A DNA stretch of 64,000 nt from Trichobilharzia szidati (GCA_944472155.2 OX235275.1:55879228-55943227), one strand, 5' to 3'. Shown: positions 38,201-53,200, counted from the stretch's first letter. Made by a program: numbers and translations. The notes: a model not told the origin generated them from the letters alone.

Positions 38201-41200
38201 CTACTGATTTATGTTTATAGAAGCAATTCATTCTATAATTTACAGTCCATTGAATAAGAATCCGTTTACGCTATTTTCACACATGTAGGCAATTATCGAC
38301 ACTGGCGAATTTGAGTGTCGAACTTCAGCTATCGACATTGGCCTGTTTGAATCCCTGACAAGTTATCCTGTTTTTGTTTCTCCCTTTGAGTTCCCAGTGG
38401 AACATGCCTAGGGCTTCAAGGCACAGGCTTGAAGTTTCTGTAGCAGTGTTGTTTATTTTATGGGATGGAGTTACTAGTCTCATGCCCAACTTTCCCTCTT
38501 TACCAGTTTCATTACTGGTTTACCAAGGTAAAGGAGTTCGTCGGTGGCCGGGGATCGAACCCTGGACCACTTGTGGCGTGTTTGGCGAGTATCCTATCAC
38601 TGTCCCACCGACGCACTACATTGCGTCCTCACCATAAAATTTCGTATTTTAATCACACTGCATCAATTTATATGAAGGGGGATAATCGTTAAGCCAGAGA
38701 GCAACAAACGGATATATAATACCACACATGACTGACTGGTAGCTCTGTACATCTTATCTCCAACCGTTGACTGACACTAACAACCTTAATAACTATATCA
38801 TCGATTTATTTTCTCATTGAACTAATCATCTCAGTGAAATGAGACGTATTCTAATCAATACAAACCTCAGACAGTGACAACAGTTAGTGACTCAGACACA
38901 ATAGAGATCCCATAAGTACTCACTTGAATAACCACTTCAACACAGTGCATTGATAGGCGTGAAAACACCTTCACCTTCCCATGCACTCAATCAAACAAAT
39001 CAAATCTAACACTCAATACAAATGTATAAAAGGGTGAATGTGTGTGATAGTAGAGTGTGTAGACAAACAGTGGAGTGAATCTAACTGAATGCACACTCAT
39101 TCAATGATTCCTGCTTCGTCATTCCTATTCTCATTGTTACTGATATGCAATCTAGTCTCCTTGAGTGAATCGACATGGTTAGTTCGTAGTGGAGAGACGG
39201 TGAGAGACAAGAATGAATTCCCGTTTCTCGCTCTCATGGTGACAGACAGTTCGATGTGTACAGCGACATTGGTGTCCACCCGAGCTGTGATCACAGCTGG
39301 TCATTGTGTATGTGGACCGAAATCAATCAACAGGGTGAGTTTGCATTGCTGTTCGGAGGATGCCTGAGTGTTGTGTATATTTTTCTGACATCCTTCCTAT
39401 TTCTGTCTTGTTCAGATCTCCTTCCAGACACTGAGTGATTTCGACAAACGATCGGTGAATTATCAGGCGGCATCAGTCAAGGTAGCACCAGAATACGATC
39501 CAGTGTGTCAGTTGAAACGAGCCAAACGACGTGCGCGACAGTCATTCGGTGGTTATGATATGGCGATTGTGACATTGTCGGGTATGGTGGATGTGTCGAG
39601 TGGAGTTAGAGTGATTAGTTTGCCAACGGCATCGGATATTCCTGTTCCAAATAGTGTTGTTTTCATTGTTGGATACGGGAAGGATTCGAAGGCATCGGAT
39701 GATACGCGCAAATATGGTGGTGTATTGAAGAAGGGTGAGTTTGGACTGAAGTATTTTTTTTTTTTGGTTGATTGTACACAGATTACTGACTTATTAATGT
39801 GCGTATTTGAGAGTTTCACTTTCACATTGTATGGTCAGCTAATTGTTTCTTCATGTGTTGACTAATTGTGTGAGTGGTGAATATTGTTGTGTCTGTTTGA
39901 TCTCTCGTTATTCCTGGACATCTATTCACTCTGAGTGTTGCTTACACATCACTTTCCATGATGCAATCGACCACATCTGTTCTCTCAAATAATCAAATTG
40001 ATATCACATTCATTCTTCTTATCATCATCATTATTACATTTTGAGTGGCCATCATCCTAACTACAAGTATTTGTATTATTTCTTATTGTAGATGTACAAT
40101 GAATTTTTTTTTTTGATTATAGCTTGATTCCACACCGTATTTTCGCTACAAGTATGGAATTTTCAGCATGTGATATCGGTAGCCCAAATTTTGCAGGCCA
40201 ACCATTGATATCGGGTGTGCGTCGGCAGGGGATCGAACCCCGGACAATATGCATGGTCGGCGAGAGTCGTAACCGCTGTGCCACCATCGCACAATAAATG
40301 GAGGACCGTGAGGCCTCTCAGCTGACAAAAACTACTCGCCCGAGCGCACCCGATTAGTGTCCGTCACGAGTTTCAACCCACCGAGGTGCAATGGTGAGCC
40401 TCCACCCGGCGTCAGAGTATTCTTGATCACCCTGAACCCGGCGCTTATCCCTCACTCTCTTTCTGTTCTTATGTCATAGGTCGTGCCACTGTAATGGAAT
40501 GTAAGCACAAAGTCGTTGGAAATCCAATCTGTATCCGACCTGGTCCTGTTTCAGCACAAATTGTCGGTCCAGGTGACAGTGGTGGACCACTTCTGCTAAC
40601 ACCTCAAGGACCGATTATTGGTGTCGCGTCGAATGGAGTTTTCCTCCCTGCTATTAATGATTTAACCGTGGAATATGCAAGTGTCAGCAGGTCACTGGAA
40701 TTCATTATGTCCAATATCTAAAAATTGTGCTTAGAGTGACTTTTGTGTTTTTTCTGTGTATTTTCAACGAGTTTTTGTTACCTTGTTATTTTATTATATT
40801 TGTTAGTATTCGTGTTTTAAAATTAATATACAATGATATAATGAATTGTGTTGACTTCGTTTCCTTACTGTATTCTGATATATGTTGAAGTACTTCACGG
40901 CGTCCCTAAGGTTCGAATCCCGACTTCTAAAAATTTGTATAGTACGCATCTGCCAAGTGTTCATTGCAGCTTGATGCTTTTATATTCTCATGTAACTCCC
41001 CACATCAATTATTGTGATACAACTAAATCAGTGGAAATCCCAAGAATAGAATTAGGCAAGACGTGTTAAATGATTTCGCGAATTATGTGAGTCGTGTTCA
41101 CGAGATAATGAAACTAGAATTTTCTGAAGTGACACATTCCACATTAAAATCTACAGATATGATTAGTGCGAAGTCGATAAATATATAAGGGACATTTCGA

Positions 41201-44200
41201 AAATATTAATAGTACTGTTATTATGCCATCGGGTTCCGAGTGGAACACAGAAGATATTCAGCACTGCTGTCTGTCTGTAATCAACATAGAACTTTGCACT
41301 GACGTGTAGCAGTTCAAGTCGCCACACTCCCTGCATGTAGCAAGAGAAGAAATTAAAAGGAAATGCAAAATAGAGACAGTAAACAGAGATATGAGACAAA
41401 AAGAATAGTAATATAGAAGAGCAATATAGTTCCATTGGATATTATAAGTCAGAAGGAGTGGATGCATCTGCGCCATTGAGAACGATTTTGAGCCATATCA
41501 CCAATTGTCTCCAGCCTTCATTGGTGTTTACCGTTCCGGGGACCCCAACCAGGAGATTTACACCTCCCTACGTGACTGGTTGGCTTAAACTAACTGATGT
41601 GGATTTCATTGACTGATGAAGCAATCTTTTGGTTTGACCGCCACGTGCTAGCTCTTTTCCAGCCCGACCTTATGTCAGCTAACACTGCCCATTGTCGAAG
41701 AAGGCTATGGCTAGGCGGGTATGCGTAACACATGTCCTAACCATCTCTCTCAGTCGATGTAGCTTCATAGCTTCATCGATTGATTTCCCCTCCCAATTAC
41801 TTAGCACTCGACGTCTAACCTCAGGATTACTCACCCTACTATACCACTTCACACAGGAGATAGAACGCAAGCATCTATGACCAAAGACAGTTAACCAGGT
41901 TTTCCATATCTTTCACTCTCAATGTACATGTCTCACAGCCATAAAGGAGGACACAGCGGACCGCTAATGTGCAGTACACACGTCCTTTGGTCGATAGCGG
42001 GATATCACGTCATCTAACTTATTAACTCAATCTTACGTTAGTTGCTGTCTTATTAACCTTCTTTCTATATTAGATCATTCTTCTATTACCTGATTAATTA
42101 TCTGATCTTGATAAGTCTCATGTACATACACACACACACAGAAAAATAATTATATATTTTGAAGTTCATTAAAGGCCAGAAACCATAAGGGAAAGCTATT
42201 TATGATTTGTTTAAATTCATTATCATATTATTATTATTGTCCCCATGAGTTTCGAGTGGAACATAGGGGGCTTCAACAGCACATCTCCACTATGTCCTGT
42301 TCTCTGCGGTCCCATTGAGCTAGCCCCACGATTACCCAAATGTCTTATCTCCTCCAACTCGCATAATTTCTTCCGTGTCACCCTCGCACCGTCGACCCAC
42401 TTATAGCCTCCCAACTGGACTCCACCAAAGGGCTTGGTGTACGATGTCATTCTCTTAGCTTGTGCCCGACCCATCTGCATTTTCCATTACACATCTTTTG
42501 GTTGAGCCGTCGGCTATTGGTTGGTTCGCTCCACCGTAGAGTGTCTTGTTGTTAATTCTTTCCGGCAGTCAGCCTGTCATTTGATACTCAATTCAGTTTG
42601 GAGCCAGCGGAGAAGGCAGCTGTTGATAAAAGTCTGCTACTGGCTGTGTTGGGAAAGTTTTTGGTGGCAAGCCGGCCAAGTTTCTGACCTGTATAAAAGA
42701 ACTGACTGACTAACTTAACATTGGTATTGAAAATCTGAATCTTGTTTTTTATGCTGAGTCAGTCAGTGCAGAAAATGTCCACACTGGTTTCAGAGTGATG
42801 AAGGTGTGCCTCGCCTTTTCGGTTCTTGTTTTGAAACGATGCTTCCTGGATAAGTGAAGGAAGTAGCCTCGTGCAGAACTAGGTACATAGATCGTTGTAT
42901 CTGTGTCCTTTCAAAACGTGCTAGAGAACATTACGCAGCATGGCCGCAAAGACGAGGGCACTGGTTCAATCAGAATTGGCATTACTGAACATCTGATCAA
43001 CACTTCCAACAGCATTTCAACTGATTCATTCGAAATCATTTACAAAGTAAACAGAAACCTACCAAAGGCGGTATGATTCCAACTTCCTTGTACTGCAGAA
43101 ACCCTGGTAATATGCATCGAAAAGCCGAAACTGTGTGTGTAAAAGAAATTAGTCCAACCTCTACAACTACAATGGACCTAGTTTGGTGTGTTCCTAAGCC
43201 TTCGGTTTTTTTGTTTAGTTCGTTGTGAGTGCATTTTTCTCTCTTTGTCTTCATTCAATTCAACCCATTTTTTCAATTATAAGAACAGTTATTTTAAGTT
43301 TGTTTCCATGTCCTTCCTGCTGACACTTGTAATTCGTTTAAAATAACTATTTTACAGTTATATTCTAATCCTGTGTAATTTTTGTTTCTAAGACTCTTAT
43401 AATCTTTATTCACATATCCTAAACTCCCACTTGAAGTTGAAAATTATTATTTCAATTTGTCTCCATGCTCATTTTTTTTCACACTTGTAATTCGGCCTAG
43501 ACATGTGAAATTTTGTTTCGAAGCCTCTCCTCGTAAACTATATCTAGCTGGGAATAATTGTCACCTTTTATTCGCCTTCGTAATTATGTGAAATTAAATA
43601 ATCATTGTATCTATATAAATTTATGAATTTAAATGCGATTGTACAGCTGCTTTTGAAAATGAAATAATCGAAAAGCAAGTTCTCTTCTTTCTAATACTTT
43701 AATTATTACACAGTGACGATGCAGTATTAACAACTGGATGACAAGGTTTCGGGCATAAATTATTGCCACTCATAATCATATCAAAATTAACCATACGTTT
43801 TCACATCTTGTCCGATATATTTTTAAGTATTGATTTGTAAGGATTTGATTGACTGGTTACAGCATTTCATTATGAGCTGACATCATTCAGAGAACCATTG
43901 GAAAACCAGCTAGGAGTACTGCCAGACAGCTGTTTCCTCAGCCTAGTTTGGGACTATTCAGCAGTGGGCAACCACACTACGGGGTTCGAACCCAGGACGT
44001 TCTAGTTACAAGGTGAACTCGTAGACCATTAAGTCCTCTCTCTTCCCTTTATTGTTTGTTGCGACCTTCCATATCTCCAGTATAGACAGGCGTTGCGCCA
44101 TTCTGATTGCACGTGTACAGTGTCGAGTCAATAAACAAAGCTTTAGTGATTAGCCTCTCCATCTATTCACCTAACTCTATTACTTGTCAATATTCTCATT

Positions 44201-47200
44201 CTGCCCCACTCACGCTATTTTGTGATGACATGCAAGGAGATGCAATGCAATGCAATGTCTGACCTCTGTTTTTTCTAGGTTATTTAACTCTGATCAGGGT
44301 CAATTATTCTATTATGTATGTCCAAACCAAGTTCACTTAAAACAGTCTGAAAAAATTTGGGCATTGGGTATATGATATGCATTATAATAAAGGTTTTTCC
44401 TTCATTGGGAAATACAAAAACCTTTATTATAATCAATTATTCTATGTCTAGCCACTAAATTTGTATGTTCCAATAATCTAGTTGACCCTAATCTACTAGT
44501 TTGACCAACCTGTGTAACTAACCTCACTCATAGTCATTACATGGTATTTGGTAAATTATATTATTTTTCTTAATTGGATTTAATGGATCCTTAAGCCGAC
44601 GCACAGAGTTCGTTGGTTGGTTTGAATGCCGTTCTGATTTCAGACTCATTGAGAATTAGCAGAAGTTAGAATTCATGGGCTGGCCAATGGATCGGGTCAC
44701 AGTAGCTCGATGGTCTACGAGCTAGCTCGCCTAATAACCATAAGGTCCTGGGTTCGAACCCCACAGTGTGGGTGCGTACTGCTGAAGAGTCCCAAACTAG
44801 AACAACGGACACATCTCTCCAGTACTCGCAGTTTTCCAGTGGTTCTCAAACTGATGTCAGCTCATGATCAACTCCTTCATCCAATCAATTCTAGAGAAGG
44901 CCTCTGATGTCCCTTCTTTATACAGCAGTACTGCAGAGAGTTTGAATTCTATATTATGTTCGTTATTTTCATTGCTAGTCTTAGTTTTTCTATGGTTCTT
45001 CATATATTTTTGAATAAATTTTGGTGGGTAGTCATTTGTTCACTCGTAATTTTCCTTTATTTGTTTGATTTTGTTATTTAAATCTTCTGGTTTACTAGTT
45101 AGGCTCTTGGCCCTAAACCTATACTCCTTCACCGACTCCGGATGGGATGAATTAAAACCCAAGTATTTATTAGAGTGTGTCTCGGTTTCCTATAAATGCT
45201 GGTATCTAAACACCCACCATCTTGTTTTCGTCTTATTCTACAGTCTAGTCTAGCACAGCCAACTCACTCTGTTCATTTTCTAACTCAGAAGTGAATTGGA
45301 TTCCATCTACAATTGAGTTTGTGTGTGTGTGTGTGAAAAAACAAATGAGGGAAATGTTCAACTTTCATTACAGTGAATGTGTCATCCATAACATATCTCC
45401 ACCAAAACCTAGGTAGAGCAGGATTAAACGTTCTAAGTGTGTTTTTTCTTATGTTCCCAACAATCCATAAATATGCCTGCTACTATTACTGGGGATATTG
45501 GTGATCCCATCGCCTTCCCCCCATTCGATTGATTATATATGGTTTATTTTGAAATTTGCATACAGTGTGGAGGTTACACACATAACTGAACGCACCTAAT
45601 ATTAGTTCATCAACCGACAGCGACAGCTTAGTCCCACTTTTTTTTGAGTTCAGGATCAATGTTCAATTCATTCTGAACTGCCTCCACAGCTATATAATAA
45701 TCGGAATACTAGTATACAAAACTGGTCATGTCAAAACTAATCACTTTTTCATCTTTTTTTAATTGAATTTCCTCTAGTTTGTCATCTGTCTCTAATGGGG
45801 CATAATATTAATGCTAAATATTTAGGAGAAAAATAATGTGGAGAGAGCTATTTAGGGCCAACAACTAGACAGGTTAACAAACCCATTAATGAATATCTTC
45901 CTTCATGACTGAGAAAAAGGCCAAATAAAATCAATAAGAAGTCCTATTTTGGCTCATTTGATTGATAGCGGTCACCAAGTGGACAGTGTCTTCAAAGTTA
46001 TCTATAGCATTCCATCGAGCCTTTCGAACAGAATTCGAATCCGTCTTTTACAAAATAGCCGGAGCTATGAGAATTAATTTGAGAGAACAATCATAGTGTC
46101 TTTGCATGCAACAAAAGAAGTTTGTCCTACCTTTGTCTCTGCCTTGCTTAGCCTAGGTAAATTCTAATTGAAACCATCCCACCCTTTCTTATTTCCCATT
46201 TCCTTCATAATTTTATGATATTTATTTAAACTCTGATTATCTGTCCACTTCACCTACCTGTAGTATTGCGTAACTTTAAGATTTCACCTAATTTATTTAT
46301 GTATTGAATTGTCTACACATACACACACATATTACTACCTTCGTTATTCTTATCGCCACCTGCATGAGGTCAATTACACAGGCCGGTCAAACTAATAGAT
46401 CAGGGTCAACTAGATTATTGGAACATAGAAATTTAGTGGCTAGACCTAGAATAATTGACCCTGCTGAGTTAGTTAAATAACCTACAGAAAACATAGGTCA
46501 GACATTGTATTGCACTGCATTCACTTGCATGTCATCACAAAATAACGTGAGCGGGACAGGGTGAGAGTATTGACAAGTCATATCGTCTACTGGAGAGACA
46601 GACAGGTTAATCACAGTCTGAAACTTTGTTCATCGTTTCAACATCACGCACACGTGCAATCGGAATGATGCAACGCCTGCCTATACCGGCGTCATGGAAA
46701 GTGGCAACAAACAACAAGGAGAAGTTGGAGAGACAGAAAGAGAGCGAAAAAAAGTGTCACTAAATTGATATGTTTATGAGTGGCAATAATTTATGCTCGA
46801 AACCTTGTCATCCAGTTGTTAATACTGCATCATTATCAGTGTGACAATTAAGGTAAACTTATCTAATATGGAGTCACAGTTATAATGAGGTTTGATAAAA
46901 AAAGGGGCAACCGATGAAATTTCATCAAATAAGATGGCCTGCGTATGTGTGTCTTCTGTCATGCCTGCCAACTCACCCATGGCTTCGCCTACCCCCTCGA
47001 CGAGCAATCCAATGCTAACTGATATAGCAACATTATGCTGGGAACAAATTAGGACTGGTTAAACAAAAACATGGTATGAATTCATGTCATGTGCGCCGTT
47101 GGCACAGCGGTAAGGACTGCCGCGGACTTCTGTGCAGAAGTCGGTTTATAATTCACATTTAAAATCGAAAATTCAATATACCATTATAGTGGAGAGATAC

Positions 47201-50200
47201 TCAGCACAAGAACCTTGTCAAATAGAGAGATTCAATGCATTAAAACATTTCAAGTTGTCGTCCTTCTACAATTTTTTTCCAACTAGTGACGGATTCGTAA
47301 ATCACCGAAAATACCCACATTGAGTCATGAAGAAAATAAAACACAGCGAAGAAAATTTTCTTTTCAATGAAGCCACCATCAACTAAGAGGCTGTACATTC
47401 GTGTATTCACACTTAGTGTGTGTGAGAAAGTTCCAGAATTATTTCCTGTCAACGGTCAAATTAATAAAATTACAAAGTTTGTTTGTAAGGATGACATTTA
47501 TTTTCTACGAGTTGATCACGGGTTGATATCAGTTAGAGAAGCATTGAAAACCAGCCACAGGGAGTACTGGACAGCTGTTTCCTCAGCCTAGTTTGCGACT
47601 CTTCAGCAGTACGCACTCACACCACGAGGTTCGAACCCAGGACCTTCCGGTTACAAGGCAAACTCATGTACCATTCAGCCACTGGGACTTGATTCAATAG
47701 CTCATGAATTCTGACATCTACCGATTACATAGTGAAGTAAAAAAAATTGGTAGTGGTACTATTCTAGAAATATTTCAGGTCAAAGGTCAAATTAAAAATT
47801 ACAATGTGTAATAATCTGCAAGTTTGGGTAGGTAAGATAATTACTCAACTTCACAAGTGTGAAGAGGGTGTGGAAATGTAGAAAAGGAGCATATGAGAGT
47901 GATAATAGTGAATCAATTATTCAAGTAAAAGCAAATTAAAAGTAAAATTGAAAATTAACAAATAAAATTTTTCACAGGGAACGGCCAGTGAAAAGGTTAA
48001 GGCCATGATAGAATAAGACACTGGACAAACTTTTTTGCAGAAGGAGTTCGGGGTTGTATTAACGAATTGCCAGCGCCTCCACCATACACAAACGCAGAAA
48101 TCTGACGCCCTGTGTACCATTTGGCTTCACCTTGTAGATGATCTTGAAAGATGACTCTGGTGGAACTACATGTCCTGAGTTCACCAATTGCTCAAGAATT
48201 GAGCTAGTAAACGTCTTACATTGTTGTTTTCTTAACCAGGCCAAATAATGTTCAGAGATGTCTTTGGAAAGTGTGCACATGTGAATTTATAAAAACACAC
48301 ATTGAAGTGGTCCAAAAGTGGCAGTGGTTTATCCTTTACACATCCATTGATCATTTGTCGGCTGTGGCAATGGAATTCCGAGTTCATCGCTGATTCTTAC
48401 GTGGATTGGATGGTATGATGGCAGCTGTTGAACTCCTTAATTAATCATTTCAATGTCAGTATTCTCGTCACATATGAAGAAAGTATCATCCATGTATCTT
48501 TGGTACAATATGGAAACTATCGATAGTAGGTTGTGCTGTTGAACTTGAACTGGACATTAGTGGCGCACCTCAATAGTAGTTCCTTTAAGTAGTGGATCGG
48601 AACACCCACGTCTTGATTTCGTGAATCAAACGTAGATTTATCAGCCTTCTCTCACTCTACACAAATATTTCCTTTATCCTGATTGGTAGAAAGTCTACTC
48701 CGTGCAGAATTACATCACTTTGTGTTAAACAACTAATTTAGTGTACGTCAGTGGTACAGCGGTAAGGACGCTCGCCGACCATACACATATTTAGTCCGGG
48801 TTTCGACCCCCCCCTCCGTCGGCCGACGTACACTTGATATATAATCAATGGTCGCGGCCTGCTGGATTTGGGCTACCCATATCTCATATGCTGAAAATTC
48901 TATATACTTGTACCCAAAATACTAGTCACCACTAGCTACATGACGGAGTTTCCTGGAGTGAGTTCTAGTGAGAAATCGTGACCAGTGAGGTCCATACAGA
49001 TGTCACGTGTGAGGATGGATATCCCTTGCGACGACATTGGTTAGGGTGGCGCTAAATCACGAATGGGTAGAAGTTAAAATTCATGCAGTGGACATTGAAT
49101 GGGGTCCCAGTGGCTGAATGGTCTACTAGCCAGCTCGTCTTGTAACCGGAAGGTCCTGGGTTCGAACCCCGTAGTGTGGGTGCGTACTGCCAAACTAGGA
49201 TGAAACAGCTGTCCAGTACTCCCTGTGGCTGGTTTTCAATGCTTCTCTAACTGATGATATCAATCCGTGATCAAACTCGTAAAAACATAACTAACCCCTA
49301 CAAACCAAACTATAGAACAAACATAAGTAAAATAAAGTTCATCCACACTCACCTCAAACTGAGCTTGCCTACTACGGAAATGCAGCTGATCGTGTAAACT
49401 GTTCAAAAGTATTGACATATTACTCAAGCTGATATTGTCAGTTGGCAAACGATCTTGAATAATTTCGCGTCTTAAAGCATTCCATTGTACTTCAATTTTG
49501 TGATTGACTGCTTCATTGACCGCTTGCAGTAGACGTTCTCTTTCTTGAAGAAATAATAATTCCCTCTGATCAATAACATTAGGTATCGTCTTCTTATCCT
49601 TGTTGTTGTTGTTGTTGTCGCTATGGTCATATCTTCCATAAAATTGACGCCAATCATCCAAGTGTTGATTAAATGCATTTCTCATTTCGTTAATTTGTAA
49701 ATTAAGCACATCGGATTTCGAGAAGGATTCTTGTCTTAAACTGACAACTTCATAGGCATTAGTTTTTACTATTCTGTGATGGAAATGTGCAGAGAAGAGA
49801 AAACAAAAAACGATGCAGTAGAATAAAGAAAACTAAAGCACCAAGTAAATTTTTTTTTTAAGTTTAAGAAATAATCTTCCGTCACTGATACTGTCAAGTG
49901 CTCACAGCAACAAACTCTTGATTTTTTTTACTGTAAAGCATCTTTTTTCACCGCTGACTTCAAAATGCAGTGAACTTTGCATATTCCCTATGAATTTAAT
50001 TGAATAACCATCTTTTATTGATGACGCTAACAGTGCTAATTCATTCATGGAGCATTCTGAAAGCTCATTTCACTTTGACGATAGCACTAGATATATTAAT
50101 GGCAATAATTTATATACATATATGAAATAGTTCTCAAGCTGTACAAACCGCAAATTTATAGTTATTTTTTTGGTAAAGAAAGGAATATTTCCAAAGATGT

Positions 50201-53200
50201 ATTAATGCAATTGTTAATCTTTTCACAACAGATTACGTAATTTAGAAGGCGTTAATCGGTTAGAAACTAAAATAAAGTTACAAAAGTAGGTTGGATGACG
50301 TAATCTAATTGTTAGGGTTCAATGAAAAATGATTGAGAGTCAAGTTAATAATCTGAGTAGAATTCACTTGAAAATGAATGAGAGTCAAGTTAATAATCTG
50401 AGTAGAATTCACTTGAAAATGAATGAGAGTTAAGTTAATAAGCTGAGTAGAATTCATTTAAAAATAATGGAAAATGGAGTTAGCGACAGTCGTCATGGGG
50501 GTAGAGATTTAATAGAGGGTGGAGGTAGAAAATAATGCAATTAAGAAACAGACAAACAAAGAAGAAAAAGGTAAGACAAAATTAAGTATTTGGTATTAAG
50601 ATAGATCAGGACCATTGGAGATTTAGTGACTGAACAAACTTCTTTTGTATGCAGAGTTCAGGATTCAATATGTGAATTGCCATTGCTTCTGCAGTTTGCA
50701 GAAGTTTAATTCGTACTCTTTTGGCAAGATTCCCACGTATTGTGTAGATAACTGAGAAATTGTTTTGTGGGTGTGCTTGGTGTCCGGAATCGATCAAGTG
50801 TTCTAGGATAGAGCTGTGGAGGGGGGATCTTCTTTCTCCTTTATAAAACCATAAAGGTAAGTGTTCGCTGATTCGTTTGGATAGCAAACGCTGGGTACGG
50901 CCAACATACCTAGCTCCACATGAGCAGGTGAATTGGTAGATGCACATTGATGAGGTCCCCAGTGGAAGCTTGTCCTTCACGTTCGTGCGAATCATTGGTT
51001 TTGTAGAGAAAGTTAGTCTGAGTTTAGCTGCGAAGGTTTTCTTCAGTGAACGGCACAGGCGGTTTCTCAGTATTTCTGCTGAAGAATCTCCGTTGAATTG
51101 TAGATTCAAATAGAGAAGTTTCTTGGGAGCAGTAAGCATAGACGGTTTTTGTGTTTTGGACTTCATGGCTTTTGTGATGAAACGTTCCGGGTAACCGTTT
51201 TCAAGGAGGATTCTTTTCAGGGTCTTCAGCTCCTCTTCTATAGTTTCCGGACTGCAAATGTTGTGGATTCTGTGAGTCAGTGAGCGGATTAGATTTCGTT
51301 TTGTATGTAGAGGCACCCAACTGTGAAAGCTGATGAGTTGTCCATTCCATGTCGGTTTTCTGTGAATGGATCTTTTGAGTGTCCCATCTTGTTCGCGTCT
51401 TGTTAGTTGCACATCCAGAAAAGATATTGTTGCGTTGGACTCCTTCTCTAGTGTGAACTGGATTGCTGAAATAGCCCCCATACAGCACAACGACATGTTC
51501 GAGTAACAGCAGTTGGAGTTAAACAGCACCGGAGCAAAACCTCAATGAAGAGAATCTTGCAATGAATACAGCTGGAATAATAAAAGCACTGAGTGTATAT
51601 ACAAAGGCAGGGCATACTTACTCATGAACTGCTGTTATCAATTTTTGACATACTTCAGTAATCTGGGTTTTATGTTATCCCTGAAATGTCGACCAACAGC
51701 TCAACAGTATACTCTTAAATATATATATTTAATAATGTGAAATATTCCCATATCCCATGAATTAAAAGTCAATCTGAACGAAGAATACTCTTTTCAATAA
51801 TTTCTCCTCTTCAGGTTCTTACAATTATAAAACAATTATAATATTTGTTGTCGTTACAATAATAATGGCCGGATATGCAGCGGAGAATAACAGATTAGTA
51901 CTCGTGGGGTGTCAAAATAAATAGTCGTATTTGTGTGTGAGACATACGTGGTCTGGGCTGAAATCGATTACAAAATATTTCAGTAAAATGGGAGACAATG
52001 GTGGTGGTGATTAGTCATTATGGATTTATAGTGTGAGGTAGGAAAATTGACAAGTCAGTTCAAGGTTATAAAAGGTGTCAGGTGAGTGAGTGAGTGGCTA
52101 TTACAAAGTCGTATGTATTAAAGAGGAGATAGATAGTAAGACTGCAATGAGAGGTTCATTCGTCATGAAATAACGAATGTGTGAAATGAAGAAACAGGTG
52201 GAGGCATATGTTGAGAAAAGAGGTAATATCACATATCGTGATAATTTATGCCCTTCATGCAAACATTCTCTCAATGCTATCGAATTCTCCATTCATACTA
52301 TCCGGACTTATTGTTAGTTGATATTATCTCTTTTCTCAATATATGCCTCCACCTGTTTCATTTCACATATTCGTTATTTCATTATGAACCTCCCATTGCA
52401 GTGTTACTATCTCCTCCTCTTCAATACATACCACTTTGTACTAGGCACTCACTCACCTGACACTTTGTAAAACCTGAAACTGACTTGTCAATTTTCCTAC
52501 CCCATAGTCTACAAATCTATTATGACGACTAATCACCACCACCAGAGTCCACTAAGTCAGAACCTAAATCATAATATAGGTAAAGAAACTTCCAACAGAA
52601 TGCGTCGGTGGCACAGTGGTTAGGACTCTCGCCGACCATACACATGGTCCGGACGGGGTTCGATCCCCTGCTGACGCAAACCCGATATCTATGGTCGGCC
52701 TGCAAAACTTGGGCTACCGATATCCATGCTGAAAATGTCATACTTGTACTGAAAATACGGTGTGGCATCAAGCTGTAATCGAAAATAAAAAAAATAAAAT
52801 GAAGACTTATCAATACGTAAGTTATCAGAATTACTTCTGTGGTGAGAGCTGTCTGCAAGACAAAATTGAAGAGGCAACAATTTAAGTGTCAATGTTTACG
52901 TCCCAAATCGAGATCACGAGAAGAAACGACAGCAAAGCTTAACCTTGCAGAACTCACCAACCAATCAGAGGCAGACTTAACGTGTGCAAACACGATTCGC
53001 AGATACATGGTTTAACTTCCTAAGAAACCGTTACAAGCAGTACAGAATAAACTTTAGCAAGAGAACCACCACAATCAGAAGATGTTGCTTTTCCATGGAC
53101 AATAATGTACATAAAAATCTATAAATATTTCTTGATTTTCTCAATAAACGATCTGTTGCCTGGCCTTTGTTGTCTACTCTTGTTACATTACTATCGTCAT

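Larger units (their letters stand above)
43705..46852 (+). mobile_element. PLE with inverted arms, GIY-YIG remnant and SINE insertions
   Basis: 43705-43790 is the inverse of 46770-46852 (ACTGGATGACAAGGTTTCGG), and 44045-44520 is the inverse of 46370-46700. Between them 45850-46150 holds PLE nuclease pieces (PILAHLIDSGHQVDSVFKVI, PSSLSNRIRIRLLQ). Two SINE B copies (43855-44035, 44650-44885) and a 121-bp insertion (44313-44433) lie in the left half. Confidence 0.65.

Noticed and set aside
39553..39825. Minus-strand open frame within the elastase gene
   Set aside because: It is the reverse frame of exon 2 and has no splice or motif support.
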